This document shows positions 32,317-45,472 of a stretch of 64,000 bases of DNA, in pieces. The notes under the pieces were generated by a model that searched no databases, was not told the DNA's origin, and saw only the letters and a program-made list of their open reading frames with translations. The stretch's first letter is position 1; every line of letters starts with the position of its first letter. This DNA is from Triticum aestivum. Lineage: Eukaryota; Streptophyta; Magnoliopsida; Poales; Poaceae. The stretch spans positions 127,973,116-128,037,115 of the forward strand of contig NC_057797.1 in NCBI RefSeq assembly GCF_018294505.1, read 5' to 3'. The position numbers were made by a program, and so were the translations under genes.

Positions 32317-35300
32317 TGGCTCCTCCAACGCGTCTGAATCCGGACCGCAATGATGGGGATTAGTCGAACCCTCTGTCACCAGATCCACCTCCGGAGGCAT
32401 GGCAAGCTGTCATGGCAGCCACCAACGCCAACACTTAGATGCTTTTGCAACTCTTGCAAGAGCGCAACCAAGGTCAAGGCAACCAAGGAAATCAAGGCCA
32501 AGGGAATTTCAACAATCAGCCTCAGTTTGCTACCCTCAACCAGTTCCTCGCAAACCGGCCGAAGTCTTTCAGCAACTGTGTCGAGGCCATAGACGCCGAC
32601 GATTGGCTCGTGAACATCTGCAAGAATTTTGAATGTAGCAATGTCAGGCCTGAGGACTTTGTCAAGTTTGCTTCATTTCAACTCAAGGACCAAGCTGCTG
32701 AGTGGTTTCAACAATACAGAGATTCCAGAGGAGGTCGTGTGATTACCTGGGATGATTTCCGCCGAGACTTCAAAGCTCATCATATCCCACCAAGTGTTGC
32801 TTAGAGCAAGCGTGAGGAGTTCCACGATCACAAGCAAGGCAGCATGTCCATGTATCAATACAATATCCAGTTTCAGAAACTTGCTCGCTTCGCTAAACAA
32901 GACATTCCTGATGAAAAGAGTATGATCTATCAATTCAGAGGTGGCCTTAGAGAAGATCTACAGTTAGCTCTCGTGCTTCTTGAGCCGACTAAGTTTAATC
33001 AATTCTATAACATGGCACTCAAGCAAGAAGCTGCTCAGCTCAAGTGTGAGGCTTCTAAGAAGAGAGTCAGGGACACAGTTCAGTCTTCTTCTTCATCACA
33101 AGTGGCAGCTAAGCAACAGAAGTTCTGGCTGCCTCCTCCTCCGTTTCGCCATCCCTACCAGCAGAAGGGCAAAGGTGGCCATGGATCTTCCCACCCGCCC
33201 AACCCAGGCTATCAGAACAAATCTCAGTCTCCAGCTCCAAGGTCAAGTCCTCCTTATCATCGTCCACTCTCAGAGATGATTGCAAAAAGTGTCAGCAGAA
33301 AGGGCACTATGCAAACAAGTGCTTCAACCAAAGGCGCCTTTCGCCTCCTCCTCCTCCTGTGAGATCTTCAAGCAATGTAGTGGTCAAGCATAATTCCAAG
33401 TTTGCAAAGGTGAACATGATGAACGCAGCTCAAGCAGAGGATTCTTCAGAAGTGATCATGGGTAATCTTCCTGTTAATGACTTTCCTGCAAATGTTTTAT
33501 TTGATATTGGTGCATCACATAGTTTCATCTCAAGACCTTTTGCATCTAAGCATTAGTTAGTTTTCCAAGTTTTGCCTAGACCATTATCAGTTGTCTCTCC
33601 AGGTAAATTCATGAACGCAAGCTCCGTGGTTCGGGATGTTTCTATCAAGATGGGAGACTATAAATTTCTGTCTTCTCCAATTGTTCTTGGCGACTCAGAT
33701 ATTGATCTAATTCTCGAGATGGACTGGCTTTCTATGCACAAGACTCAGCTTGATTGTGCTGCCAGGGAAATTCAATTGACACACTCTTCTGAGGATGTGA
33801 TCATCTATGCCGCTCGTGACAAAACCATTCGAATGTTTTCTCTCAATGAGAAGGGCGAGTTGAATGCCATCTCTCAGATTCCAGTCATTTGTGAATACCA
33901 AGACGTCTTTCCAGAAGAGCTTCCGGAATGCCTCCTCACCGGCCAGTTGAATTCGTTATCGATCTTGAGCCTGGCACGGAACCCGTTTCCATGCGTCCTT
34001 ACAAGCTTGGACCAGAAGAGTTGAAGGAATTGAAGAAACGGCTCAATGAACAAGAGCGCCTGGGTCTGATCAGACCGAGTTCATCTCCATGGGGTTGTGG
34101 TGTTCTTTTTGTCCAGAAGAAGGATGGAACAGACCGACTCTACGTCGACTACCGTCCATCGAAGAAGAAGACAATTAAGAACAAGTATCCACTTCCCAAC
34201 AACAATGAGCTATTCGAGCAACTTAAAGATGCTAAAGTATTCTCCAATCTTGACCTCCGTATGGGTTATCATCAGATTCACATTCGTAAAGAAGATATCC
34301 CCAAGACAGCATTCAGAACAAGCTATAGTTCTTATGAATATATTGTCATGTCTTTTGGTCTTGTCAATGCTCCTCCAAAGTTCTCTCGCATGATGAACTT
34401 CATCTTCAACCCTTACACAAATGATTTCGTTTTGGTGTATCTCGATGATATCTTGGTCTTCTCCAAGAATAAGGAGGATCATGCCAAGCATTTGAGATTG
34501 GTGCTCGACAAGCTCAGAGAGCATAAATTCTATGAGAAGTTTTCCAAGTGTGAGTTCTAGCTTGATGAGGTTCTTTACCTTGGTCATATCATCTCCACCA
34601 ATGGCATCATTGTTAATCCTGAGAAGGTGTCTGCAATTGTGAATTGGGAACCTCTTCAGAATGTCAAGCAGCTCTGCAGTTTCTTGGACTTGCAAGCTAT
34701 TGTCGAAGATTCGTCGAGAATTTATCTAAGATTGCAAAGCCTCTTTCCAACCTCCTCCAGAAGCATGTCAGGTATATCTGGACACCTGAATGTGACATTG
34801 CTTTCAACACCCTCAAAGAGAAGCTAGTCATAGCTCCTGTCTTGGCTCCTCCTGATGAATCCAAGCCATTTGAAGTTTTCTGTGATGCCTCCTTGCAAGG
34901 TCTCGGCGCTGTGTTAATGCAAGAGAAGAAAGTTGTGGCTTATACCTCTCGTCAGTTGAAGCCCAATGAAAGGAACTACCCCAGTCACAATCTTGAGTTG
35001 GCGGCAGTTTTTCATGCATTATTAACATGGAGACATCTCTTGTTGGGAAGGAAAGTGGGCATTTTCACAGATCACAAGTCTCAATTACATATTCACTCAA
35101 CCCAACCTCAACCTCAGGCAGACTCAATGGGTTGAAATGATTCAAGAATACAATCCGAGTATTGAATATACTCCAGGAAAGGCCAATGTCATTGCAGATG
35201 CTTTGAGCAGGAAGGCTTATTGCAACAGCTTAAGTCTCAAGCCGTTCCAACCGGACCTTTGTGAAGCTTTCCTCAAATTGAACCTCCAAGTTGTTCCTCA

Positions 35301-36764
35301 AGGCCTTCTTGCCAACCTTCTAGTCTCTCCTACTTTGGAGGATCAAATTCGTGAGGCACAACTCCTGGACACCATGGTGAAGAGAGTGAAACATGGTATT
35401 GCCAAGAGCCAACCCAAATACAAGTGCTATCGCATTGATGACAAAGACACTCTATTCTTCGAGGACCGGATTGTGGTTCCTAAAGGTGATCTAAGGAAAG
35501 TCATTATGAACAAAGCGCACAATTCTCTTCTATCCATTCATCCTGGAAGTACGAAGATGTACCATGACCTCAAGCAGTTGTATTGGTGGACTCGAATGAA
35601 GCGAGAGATTGCTCAATTCGTGAATGAATGTGATGCCTGCCAAAGGGTGAAAGCAGAACACCAATGACCAGCTGGTCTCCTCCAACCTCTTACTAGTTTA
35701 GAATGGAAGTTTGACCATATTAAAATGGACTTGTTACTGGATTTCCTAAGTCCAAGCGTGGGAATGATGCTATTTTCGTTGTCATTGACAAGCTTACAAA
35801 AATGGCTCATTTCCTTCCAATCAAAGAATCTATCACGGCAGCTCAGCTGGCAGAGCTATACACCTCCAGGATTGTCTCCTTGCATGGTATTCCGCAATTG
35901 ATATCTTTTGATCATGGAAGAATTTTCACTTCTAAATTCTGGGACTCCTTCTAGAAGGCCATGGGCACCAACATTTGCTTCAGCACAGCTTTCCATCCTC
36001 AAACAAGTGGCCAAGTCGAGCGAGTAAATCAAATCCTTGAAGATATGCTCAGGGCTTGTGTCATTTCCTTCGGTATGAAGTGGAAAGATTGTCTTCCATA
36101 TGCCGAGTTCTCCTACAACAATAGCTTCCAAGCAATTCGGGCAAGGCCCCATTCGAAATTCTCTATGGCAGAAAGTGCCGTACTCCTCTCAATTGGTCAA
36201 AGACTGGTGAATGCCAACTTATTGGCAACGACTTGATCACAGAAGCTGAACAAATGTGTAAAGTCATCCGTGAAAATCTCAAAGTCGCGCAATCACGCCA
36301 GAAGAGTTACTATGATAACAAGCACCGTGACTTGGCTTTCGAGATCGGGGACCGTCTACCTCCGCGTCTCTCTAATGAAAGGCACTCTTCGCTTCGGTAT
36401 CAAAGGGAAGCTTGCCCCGAGATATGTGGGTCCTTTCAAGATCATTGGTAAAAGAGGTGACCTCGCCTATCAGCTTGAGCTTCCATCCAACTTCGCAAAT
36501 GTGCATGATGTGTTTCAGGTGTCACAGCTTCGCAAGTGCTTCAAGACTCCTGAGCGCACTATCAACCTCGAAGAGATTGATCTTCAAGAAGATCTATCTT
36601 GTCATGAGCATCCCGTTGCTATTCTTGAAGAAACTGAGCGCAAGACTCGCAACAAATCAATCAAATTCCTGAAAGTGAAGTGGTCACACCATTCTGACCG
36701 AGAAGCCACCTGGGAGCGCGAGGATCACCTCCGTTCTGAATATCCGGAGTTCTTTCAGTCCTAG
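32317..36764 (+). pseudogene. Element G gag-pol with chromodomain, heavily broken
   Basis: gag starts MAPPTRLNPDR and has AIDADDWL and AAEWFQQYRD. A CCHC knuckle is visible around 33,290-33,340 across a frameshift. The protease reads VLFDIGASHSFIS (Ile in place of Ser or Thr). RT has YLDDILVFS near 34,440; RNase H has [14 protein letters not shown]. Integrase has the zinc finger CDACQRVKAEHQ and FHPQTSGQVERVNQ. The chromodomain-like end is KVKWSHHSDREATWEREDH. Stops include 32361, 32802, 33554, 34558, 35665 and one near 35953. Frameshifts fall near 33,300, 33,930, 34,690, 35,090, 35,730, 36,150 and 36,350. The gene is not functional. Confidence 0.88.
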
Positions 36765-36779
36765 ATCTCGGGACGAGAT
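36765..36779 (+). promoter_or_regulatory. Inverted repeat after the G gag-pol stop
   Basis: ATCTCGGGACGAGAT forms 6-bp arms around GGA, directly after the TAG stop. Element H has nearly the same hairpin at 52760-52775. Position between pol and the polypurine tract suggests a role at RNA level; unproven. Confidence 0.4.
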
Positions 36780-36800
36780 CCTCTTGTAGTGGTGGAGTGT

Positions 36801-39800
36801 TGTAACACCCCGGATGTAACTTGCCATATTTGTAACTCCGACTCTTGTCATTTTCGGCTTTATGTTATGAGATTCCCTTCATGGTTGGGTTTTTGTATTT
36901 GTTTTACATTTTGTTCATGTCATGCATTTCATATCATGTCATCATGTGCATCGCATTTGCATTCGTGTTTTCATCATGAGCGGGAGAAAAATGTTCTTGG
37001 AATGGACCGAGATTTGTCAAGTGGCCTTGGTACATCATCGGTAGACCGCCTGTCAAATTTTGTTCCATTTGGAGGCCGTTTGATGCCCCAACGGTTAACC
37101 GGGTAACCACAAAAGCCTCTTTTGTGTTGCAGCCCAACACCCCTCCAAAACAGCCCAATAACTCATCTAAACCACCTCCATGTTCTCCGTCGTCGGATCA
37201 CGATTGTGTGGGAGAAAACCGCACCTCATTTGGACACTCCTATCTCCACCCACCTATAAATATGCCTCCCCCGTCCAAATCCGGGTCCAAACCCTAAAAA
37301 TCATCCCCCGCCGCCACCGGACACGTCCGGCCCGAGCCAGACAAACTCGCCACCGTGCCCGCGCCAACCAGAGGCCGCCACGTGCCCCCCCTGGATTCGC
37401 CACCGCCGCCGGCCCGCAGCCGGCCCGCGCGCCGCCGCCGCGCTCCACCGCGACCTCGTCGTGCCACCGCCTACCGACCTCACCGCGCCGCCACCCGCGC
37501 CTTGCGCCGCCGCGGCGCGCCTCCACCCGCCAATGCCGGACCCCGCCGCCTCTTCCTCATCGCCGGGACGCCGCCCTTCAACTCCGTCCTCCGCCCACCG
37601 GAGTTCCTCGTCGCAGCTCCGGCCACCGTCGCGCCAACTCCGGCAACCCGATACAGCCGCCTCGGTTCCCATGTGCGGAAACCCTAGGTCTGAAACTGGG
37701 AGGTCTATTTCTTCCAAGTCCCCGTTTCCCCTATTATTTTTATGCATCCTTCATCGTGTTACATCTCCTTGACCGTGGCTCCAAATCATGCACATGATAT
37801 GTCAAAATGTTTGTCTTGTTGAGGTATTCATGTTAGTGGCATTGGAATGTATGTTACTTACCATTATGATGCCATTTTCATTGTTGCAAGAGTGCTATAA
37901 AATGTTAACAGCTGGTTCTTAACAGAACATGGTGATTTGTCATTTTTGTTGCATTTGATGTGTGCATCCTATGAGCATGAGGTCTACATGTGTTTTGAAC
38001 TACAACATGCCATCTTTACAGGGCTGTAAGTCTTGTATTTTTTTTATATATGTGGTGACTATCACAAGCATCGAAGTAGGCTTCATAATGTTGTTGTTTT
38101 CAGGGACTTACGTTTTTGCTAAGTCCCTTTCCTGATTTTTTATGCCATGTAAACTTGATGCTACCATGAGATCCAAGCTTATTTTGAGATACTTCAGTAA
38201 GGATATTTTGAACATGTGGTTATGCTCTATCCATTCATGCCTCTGGTTTCAATTATGGAGTGCTCTAGCATGTAATTTTCTTGCTCTACTATTGCTATAA
38301 ATTATTCCTAGTAGATTGTTAACATGTTGATCAATATTGCCATGTGTTTTGCTAGTGATCCATGCATCCTATGAACTTACTCTTTCCATGTTTAGCTTCA
38401 TGAACATGTATTCTTACTGTTGGTATGCTTATGTTGTCATGAAATTCTTTGTGGTGAGTGGCATGAGCTCAGAAAGTTGCTATCATGAATCTGTTTATGC
38501 CATGCTCTGTTTTTCTTCTAAGTCTGAAACTGTTAATAAAACTTTCTATGTTTACATGGGTGCCATCATATCTTCTGTGCCTTTTTGGCTCATGTTCAGT
38601 AAGGTTGTTTTGTTCTATGAATTTAGTAAAATCATGCCATGCCTTTGTTTGCTATGATATGATCCTATAGCATGTTGTTTGCTTGCTCTAAACATTGCTT
38701 TCTGATGTTGTTTTTGACATGTTAGTATTTTCACTAAGTCTGTGAAGCTGATATCTTTTGCACTTTTTCCATGCTTGTTTGAACCTGTTCTTGTGTGATC
38801 TAGCTATAGATCGGTGTTCATGTTTTGTCAAACATCTCTTGTACATCACTGTCATATGCTTTCTTGCTATGTTCGAGTGCAGTAGCTTAGTTTCTTGTTG
38901 CATTCTAAGTGTCATCATGCTGTTAATCGTAGATTTGCATCATTCTTATATTGCTTGTCATTTGCAAACCGTGCATCCGTTTCCGGTGATCTTTATATCA
39001 ATTTCAACCAAAATCATCTCATCTTTCCAGCAGCATACTTTTTTTGCCAATTTGATGCCTTGATCATTTTTTCCCTTCTAGAGCACGCATATGCATTGCA
39101 TATCATGCCATGTATCGCATCATGTTGCTTGTGCATTGCATCGTGATTGATGGTTGTTTCATTGCTTGTGTTCTTACTTTGGGTAGAGCCAGGAGACGAG
39201 TACGTGAACAAGGAACCTGTTGAGTATGCTAACGAGGATCAAGCTTTCAACAACTCTGAGAACATTGCAGGCAAGATGACCATACCCTCGACATCACTTA
39301 TATCTTTGCTTTGCTAGTTGTTCGTTCTATCGCTATGTCGCGCTACCTACCACTTGTTATATCATGCCTCCCATATTGACATGTCAAGCCTCTAACCCAC
39401 CTTCCTAGCAAACCATTGTTTGGCTATGTTACCGCTTTTGCTCAGCCCCTCTTATAGCGTTGCTAGTTGCAGGTGAAGTTGGAGTTTGTTCCATGTCGGA
39501 ACATGGATATGTTGGGATATCATAATATCTCTTATTTTAATTAATGCATCTATATACTTGGCAAAGGGTGGAAGGCTCAGCCTTTTGCCTGGTGTTTTGT
39601 TCCACTCTTGTCGTCCTAGTTTCCGTCATACTGATGTTATGATCCTTGATTTTGCGTTCCTTACGCAGTTGGGGTTATGGGACCCCCTTGACAGTTCACC
39701 TTGAATAAAACTCCTCCAGCAAGGCCCAACCTTGGTTTTACCATTTACCACCTAAGCATTTTTCCCTTGGGTTCCACAGACTCGAGGGTCATCTTTATTT

Positions 39801-40874
39801 TTAACCCCCGGACCAGTGCTCCTATGAGTGTCGGTCCAACCTGTCAACGCCGGTGGCCACCAGGGGCAACTCTGAGCTGGCCTGCCGGATGTTTGGACAA
39901 TCGGGTGTGCCCTGAGAATGAGATATGTGCAGCTCCTATTGGGATTTGTCAGCACAATCGGGTGGTCTTGCTGGTCTTGTTTTACCATTGTCAAAATGTC
40001 TTGTAACCGGGATTCTGAGTTTGGTCGGGTTGTTCCGGGAGAAGGAACATCCTTCGTTGACCGTGAGAGCTTGTGATGGGCTAAGTTGGGACACCCCTGC
40101 AGGGTATAAACTTTCGAGACCCGTGCCCGCGGTTATGTGGCATATGGGAATTTGTTAATATCTGGTTGTAGCGAACTTGACACTTGACTTAATTAAAATG
40201 CATCAACCGCGTGTGTAGCCGTGATGGTCTCTTTTTGGCGGAGTCCGGGAAGTGAACACGGCCATGTGTTATGCTTGACCGTAAGTAGTTTCAGGATCAC
40301 TTCTTGATCACTTCTAGCTTCTCGACCGTTGCGTTGCTTCTCTTCTCGCTCTTATTTGCATATGTTAGCCACCATATATGCTTAGTGCTTGCTGCAGGTC
40401 CACCTCTTTACCTTACCCTACCCATAAGCTTAAATAGTCTTGATCTCGCGGGTGTGAGATTGCTGAGTCCTTGTGACTCACGGATACTTCCAAATAGATG
40501 CAGATGTCGATGATGCCAGTGCAGGTGATGCTACCGAACTCAAGTGGGAGTTCGACGAGGATCTGGGTCGTTACTACGTTTCGTTTCCTGATGATCAGTA
40601 GTGGAGCCCAGTTGGAATGATTGGGGATCTAGCATTTGGGGTTGTCTTCCTTTATTTTGGTTTCGTAATCGGACCTTTGATTGTACTATGGATGATGTAT
40701 GTTTAACTTGTTATTTGTGTGAAGTGGCGATTGTAAGCCAACTCTTTATCCCTTTCTTATTCAGTACATGGGATTGTGTGAAGATTACCCCACTTGCGAC
40801 TAAACCACCATGCGGTTATGCCTCTAAGTCGTGCCTCGACACGTGGGAGATATAGCCGCATTGTGGGTGTTACA
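36801..40874 (+). repeat. Element G 3' LTR (4,074 bp)
   Basis: The ends are perfect 10-bp inverted repeats, TGTAACACCC and GGGTGTTACA. A TATAAATA box lies at 37254. The following GC-rich stretch (37260-37690) contains long Pro/Arg-rich frames that I judge non-coding. The remaining sequence is AT-rich and has no gene. Confidence 0.88.
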
Positions 40875-41571
40875 TATACGTTGTTCCCTTTGTCATCGGT
40901 ATGTTACTTACCCGAGATTCGATCATCGGTATCATCATACCTAGTTCAATCTTGTTACCGGCAAGTCTCTTTGCTCGTTCCGTAATGCAACATTCCGCAA
41001 CTAACTCATTAGTCACATTGCTTGCAAGGCTTATAGTGATGTGCATTACCGAGAGGGCCCAGAGATACCTCTCTGACAATCAGAGTGATAAATCCTAATC
41101 TTGATCTATGCCAACTCAACAAACACCATCGGAGACACCTGTAGAGCATCTTTATAATCAGCTAGTTACGTTGTGACGTTTGATAGCACACTAAGTGTTC
41201 CTCCGGTATTCGGGAGTTGCATAATCTCATAGTCATAGAAACATGTATAAGTTATGGAGAAAGCAATAGCAATAAACTAAACGATCATCGTGCTAAGCTA
41301 ACATATGGGTCAAGTCAATCACATCATTCTCTAATGATGTGATCCCGTTCATCAAATGACAACTCATGTCTATGGTTAGGAAACTTAACCATCTTTGATT
41401 AAAAAGCTAATTAATGTAGAGGCATACTAGTGACACTCTGTTTGTCTATGTATTCACACATGTACTAAGTTTCCGGTTAATACAACTCTAGCATGAATAA
41501 TAAACATTTATCATGATATAAGGAAATATAAATAACAACTTTATTGTTGCCTCTAGGGCATATTTCCTTCA
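40875..41571 (-). repeat. Fragment of an Angela/BARE-type Copia LTR
   Basis: Read on the minus strand it starts TGAAGGAAATATGCCC then TAGAGGCAA and runs through TATTCATGCTAG, CATAGACATGAGTTGTCATT and GGTATCTCTGGGCCCTC, a sequence I recognise as the first part of Angela/BARE LTRs. It is cut at 40874/40875 by the end of element G. The remainder should lie on G's lost left side. Confidence 0.8.
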
Positions 41572-41698
41572 AGTATTTGCTCTTGTGTGTGTAGGTACTA
41601 CTCAAGGTCGGTTGTGTGGATCTCCTATTGGTTCGATAAACCTTGGTTCTTTACTAAGGGAAATACTTTCTGTTACTCTACTATTTTACCCTTACTCT
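41572..41698. other. Short unclassified repeat-derived segment
   Basis: The segment contains GTAGGTACTACTCAAGGTCG and GGGAAATACTT, which look like untranslated sequence common in Triticeae retrotransposons, but I cannot name the family. The Angela LTR begins on its left (AGTAT would be its target site) and the CACTA element on its right. Confidence 0.4.
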
Positions 41699-41710
41699 CA
41701 CTACAAAAAA

Positions 41711-42765
41711 AAGACACTTCCGTGATGATACGTGTTTGTCACAGTAGGTCACGTTTTCTATCATGCATGCACATCCATGACGATTTTATGACAGAATCAA
41801 GATAGTCATACCTGTGATGTCGTAGAAGTGTTCCATGGCATTACCAAAATTATCATCACGGAAGTGTCCACTTCCATGACGATAAATCATGGAAGTGCTT
41901 TCGCCAAGGGTGACCGACACGTGGCATCCACCGTAATGGGTCGTCGCTAAGCTATCCGGTCCGGTTTTGGATCCGATAACCCGCTAATAGCCCGGACCAA
42001 TGAGGATTTTCCACGTGTAAAATTCTCATTGGCCGGAGGAAACACGTGTTGGCTCACCGTTGGGACAGATGTCATCCATTCATTGGACAGGAGGTGCCTA
42101 TGATATGTCGACATGTGGCACAGCCCAACAGAGGCCCATTCCGATGAAAAGGTCGGCTTGTTTGACTTGGTCAAAAGGTAATGGGCCGGCCCACGGAAAG
42201 CATGTTCCTATATAGCCCATTTATGGCCCGCTAACTCATGGCCTGTTATGGCCTATCGGAATTAAGCCCAGTAGCTTCATCCGGGTCGTCCAATATGATT
42301 CCAGCCCGTTGTAACTTCCGACCCATGTATGGCCCATGATGTCTTTCGGCCCATACGAGGCCATTTGTAACTCTTGGCCCATTAACGGCCCGTGGTGAAT
42401 CTGGCCCGCAATGAACAGTGTACCCCTTTATACCCATTAACGCCCCACTATTCATTTGGGCCGTTTCCAACCCGTGTTATCTTTCGGCCTTCTCAGGGCC
42501 CATTTATTCTTGGGCTCATTTCCAGCATTCGGTTACTTACGGCCCGTTATTGGCCTTTTCTGCTTATGGGCCAAATTCGGCCCACGGTTACAATCGGCCC
42601 GTTTGTAGCCCGTTAATCCGTTGGGCCATTTTCATAGCATCGTCCAATACAGTCGATTAACGACAGCCCGTTATTGTCGGCCCATGAATGGACGATTCCA
42701 AATCTAGCCCATTTATGGCCCATAATGTGGGATGTTATTGGCCCATGTTTGGCCAATCGATCAAA
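41711..42765. repeat. CACTA subterminal repeat region
   Basis: Dense short GGCCCAT, GGCCCGT and GCCCGTTA motifs in both orientations, plus the small palindrome made by ACGGAAGTG and CACTTCCATGA near 41860-41880. Such subterminal arrays are the usual binding region for CACTA-encoded proteins. No genes. Confidence 0.7.
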
Positions 42766-42900
42766 CGGCACGTAGAAGGCCCATTGATGCTACGGCCCAT
42801 AGAAGGCCCATTGTTTCTACGGCCCATAGAAGGCCCATTGTGTCTACAGCCCGTAGAAGGCCCATTGTTTCTACGGCCCATAGGAGGCCCATGGTAACTA
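42766..42900. repeat. Five 27-bp tandem units in the CACTA end
   Basis: Units start at 42766, 42793, 42820, 42847 and 42874, with the common core AGAAGGCCCATTG. The period is a multiple of three, which creates a spurious repetitive frame. Confidence 0.85.
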
Positions 42901-43214
42901 CAGTAAATATGTAGCACATGGTTATTGTGGCCTAGTTTTAAAAAATAGGTTATTGCGACCACTAGCAAATCACGGAAAAAGAACTGCACTAACTACAAGC
43001 AAACAAATAAACAAGACAACAAAGGAATAAATAAGCAAGCAACTTGCGCTAGGCTATCACGACTATTACACATATTACATCCACTGGGCATCAAAGTTCG
43101 CTACTAGTGCAAATATAGGGAACAAAGCAGCATATCACATACATTGGTCGTCAAAGTTGGTGACCAGTGCAAATAAACGCCGCGGCAAAACAAGTTCAGA
43201 ACTGAAACCACTTC

Positions 43215-43440
43215 ATAAGAGCTCAAGAAACAATATCCTGGGTACCCATAATGCTGGCAAGATGCTTAGCAAGCTTATTAACTTTCTCTTATTTGGCGCT
43301 TAAATCCTCCAGCGCTTGCCGTTGCACAAGAAAGTATGCATATGAATTCTGCAGGGACTTCCTCAGTCCTTCGGCTTCTTGCCGCAGCACAGCTGACTGA
43401 TGCCTTTCAGCATGTAGCTGAGACTAAAGAAGCCGAAGTG
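43215..43440 (-). pseudogene. CACTA ORF2-type fragment, C-terminal coiled coil
   Basis: The minus-strand frame reads QSAVLRQEAEGLRKSLQNS and FLVQRQALEDLSAK, then a stop (TAA), then EKVNKLAKHLASIMGTQD and its own stop. The heptad-like Leu/Glu pattern suggests a coiled coil. I recognise this ending as common in Triticeae CACTA ORF2 proteins. Splice limits upstream are not defined. Confidence 0.55.
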
Positions 43441-44146
43441 ATTTAGGCAGCGAGGTCGAAGAGCTTGTGCCAGCAGTACTGGCCAGTAACTCGAACACTA
43501 CATCAATGCAAGACTATGGGGTTTTCTCACTGTCTACAAGATCGTTTTTATCACCTTTCTTGGAGACCAACAGGGTTGTCTCACTATCTTGAACCTTATC
43601 TACATTACTTTCTCTACCATTGCATAGTGCGGTGCTCTTCTCCAATATTCTGTCCGCAAACTACAAGATAAACAAGTAGACACATCACAGGTTTAGCATG
43701 TAGTATACCAAACTCATTTTGGTAAACCGGTTCAGTACTAAGGTGGACAAAATAACAGCATGAAACAAACATATATCTATGTACTATGGTCACTGTATTG
43801 TCCATATCATTCTAGTATATGTTTCCAAATCAAGATAGAGACAGGGTTCAACTCATCTATTTTGAAGACACAGCATCATAGACAGAATATAAGTGTGAGA
43901 AACTACACAGCATTGGCAACACTTGTAATGTGCATCACATGAGAACATAATTTTTTATACAACTAAAACTGAAATCAACATAGAGCAAGAAGTTAGAGAA
44001 GCAATGCGGTTAAAGAAGTAGGTTTAAAACATACCTGTTGCGCCATTGGAGTTTCAGTTGGATCCTTCATATTCGTAAGTAGTTGGTATGAGTAAATACA
44101 GTGATGTAACAGCAAAGGAGTATGGACCATAGCTACGGAATCTGAC

Positions 44147-44509
44147 CTGAGAACAGTTGCTCTTCTGCTTTAAACGTGGAGTTTGGGTTCGCTCTGGTGG
44201 TCTTCGTGCTTTGGGCACTGCAGTTGCTTTACAAACTGCTCGTGTGGGGGTACTCTGTGGTGGACATGGTGCTTTGTCAACTAGAAGTGGGTTACTATCC
44301 GCTGGGGTTGGGGTTAGATGGGTTGTAGCTGGTTCTCTGCCCAACGGTCTAAGTGTGCAATCTGGAAGAGTCTTGATTATGTGTGTTGGGGAAAGTTTGT
44401 GGGCCAGTACAATCATGGTTCTATCTGCATCAACGGGTAGCATTGTCTTTTGTGAAGAACGGGTTTTTGCTCCCTTAGATACTGCCATCACCCCCTCCAA
44501 TTCAAATGG
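44147..44509 (-). pseudogene. CACTA ORF2-type exon with KTRSS motif (copy 1)
   Basis: Acceptor TTATTAG and donor CAG/GTCAGA frame a 363-bp exon. It begins PFELEGVMAVSKGAKTRSSQ followed by KTMLPVDADRT, then a Pro/Thr/Arg-rich stretch. Its start resembles the exon at 44987-45136, which suggests exon duplication. No known domain. Confidence 0.5.
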
Positions 44510-44986
44510 CTAATAAACAAGAAAAGAAATTGAATGTATGGACATTGTATGATAGACAGATGTGGTAATTCACATATATGTTGTCTAAGCAAATAGGACA
44601 GCATGACACAATTTCACATATATGTTGCCTAACTAAACAGGATAGCATGACATAGTTTCAGATATATGATGGATAACTTAACAGGATATAATGGCATAAT
44701 TCAACATTTGATGAGTATCTAAACAGGATGACATGACAAAACTATATGATGTCTTTCTAAAATAGGTTGGGATGAAATAATTCACATAAATGTTGTCTAA
44801 GTATACAGGATGTCATGATATAATTGACATAATTGATTCATATACTAAGCAGCTGGCACTCGGATGTATGATCTCTAAACTAAGCAGATGAAATTCAATA
44901 TTGTGCATATGATGTCTAAACAAAGCAATGCAAGACACCATATGCATGATATGAGAAATATAAACATTGCAACTTAGAGCATACAC

Positions 44987-45136
44987 CTCAGGTGGGATAT
45001 AGGACTGGTCATCTTTTTCTGAATCCTCCTCTGAGGAGCTCCCTATAACCATCGAGATATATGCTTCAACAGGTACCATTGCCTGCTTTGAAGACCTTGT
45101 TTTCACTCCTGATTTTTCCATAACTGGCTCAAATGG
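44987..45136 (-). pseudogene. CACTA ORF2-type exon with KTRSS and PPE motifs (copy 2)
   Basis: A 150-bp exon between acceptor CAG and donor GAG/GTGTAT. It begins PFEPVMEKSGVKTRSSKQAM and ends in an acidic stretch and DQSYIPPE. The N-terminal half matches copy 1 and the C-terminal end matches copy 3. Confidence 0.5.
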
Positions 45137-45310
45137 CTGATACACATGAAGAGTAGTTTAATATACACAAATTGTCGACAAATGGAATATGTAATGAAAA
45201 AAAACATGGCATGAGATAATTCACATATATGATGCCTGACTACATGGCGGTGCATAATTCACATATATGATAACTGGTTGAAAAACATGGCATTGCATAA
45301 TTCCCATATA

Positions 45311-45472
45311 CTCCCTCCGTTCCTAAATATTTGTCTTTTTAGATATTTCAAATGGACTACTACATACAGACGTATATAGACATATTTTAGAGTGTATATT
45401 CACTCATTTTGCTCTGTATGTAGTCACTTGTTCAAAATCTCTAAAAAGACAAATATTTAGGAACGGTGGAAG
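45311..45472. mobile_element. Stowaway-type MITE (Tc1/Mariner), 162 bp
   Basis: It begins CTCCCTCCGTTCCTAAATAT and ends in the inverted complement (AAATATTTAGGAACGGTGGAAG, with two changes). TA is duplicated at 45309-45310 and 45473-45474. The interior forms a near-complete hairpin. It sits in an intron-like part of the CACTA ORF2 region. Confidence 0.92.

Larger units (their letters stand above)
31956..40874 (+). mobile_element. Element G: Ty3/Gypsy chromovirus (Tekay-like), 5' truncated
   Basis: The plus-strand element keeps 5' untranslated sequence (31956-32316), gag-pol (32317-36764), a polypurine stretch and the 3' LTR (36801-40874). The 5' LTR is absent. gag-pol ends in a chromodomain, which defines chromoviruses. 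Stops and frameshifts are frequent, so it is older than H. Its right end interrupts an Angela-type LTR, and TATAC (40875-40879) is the candidate target site. The left boundary is approximate. Confidence 0.8.

Noticed and set aside
37180..37797. 205-codon Pro/Arg-rich frame and overlapping frames on both strands
   Set aside because: GC-rich part of the G LTR; open frames on both strands and no domain. Base composition explains it.
42688..42914. Repetitive frames GPLFLRPIE and RRPIVSTAH
   Set aside because: Produced by the 27-bp tandem units of the CACTA end; no coding evidence.
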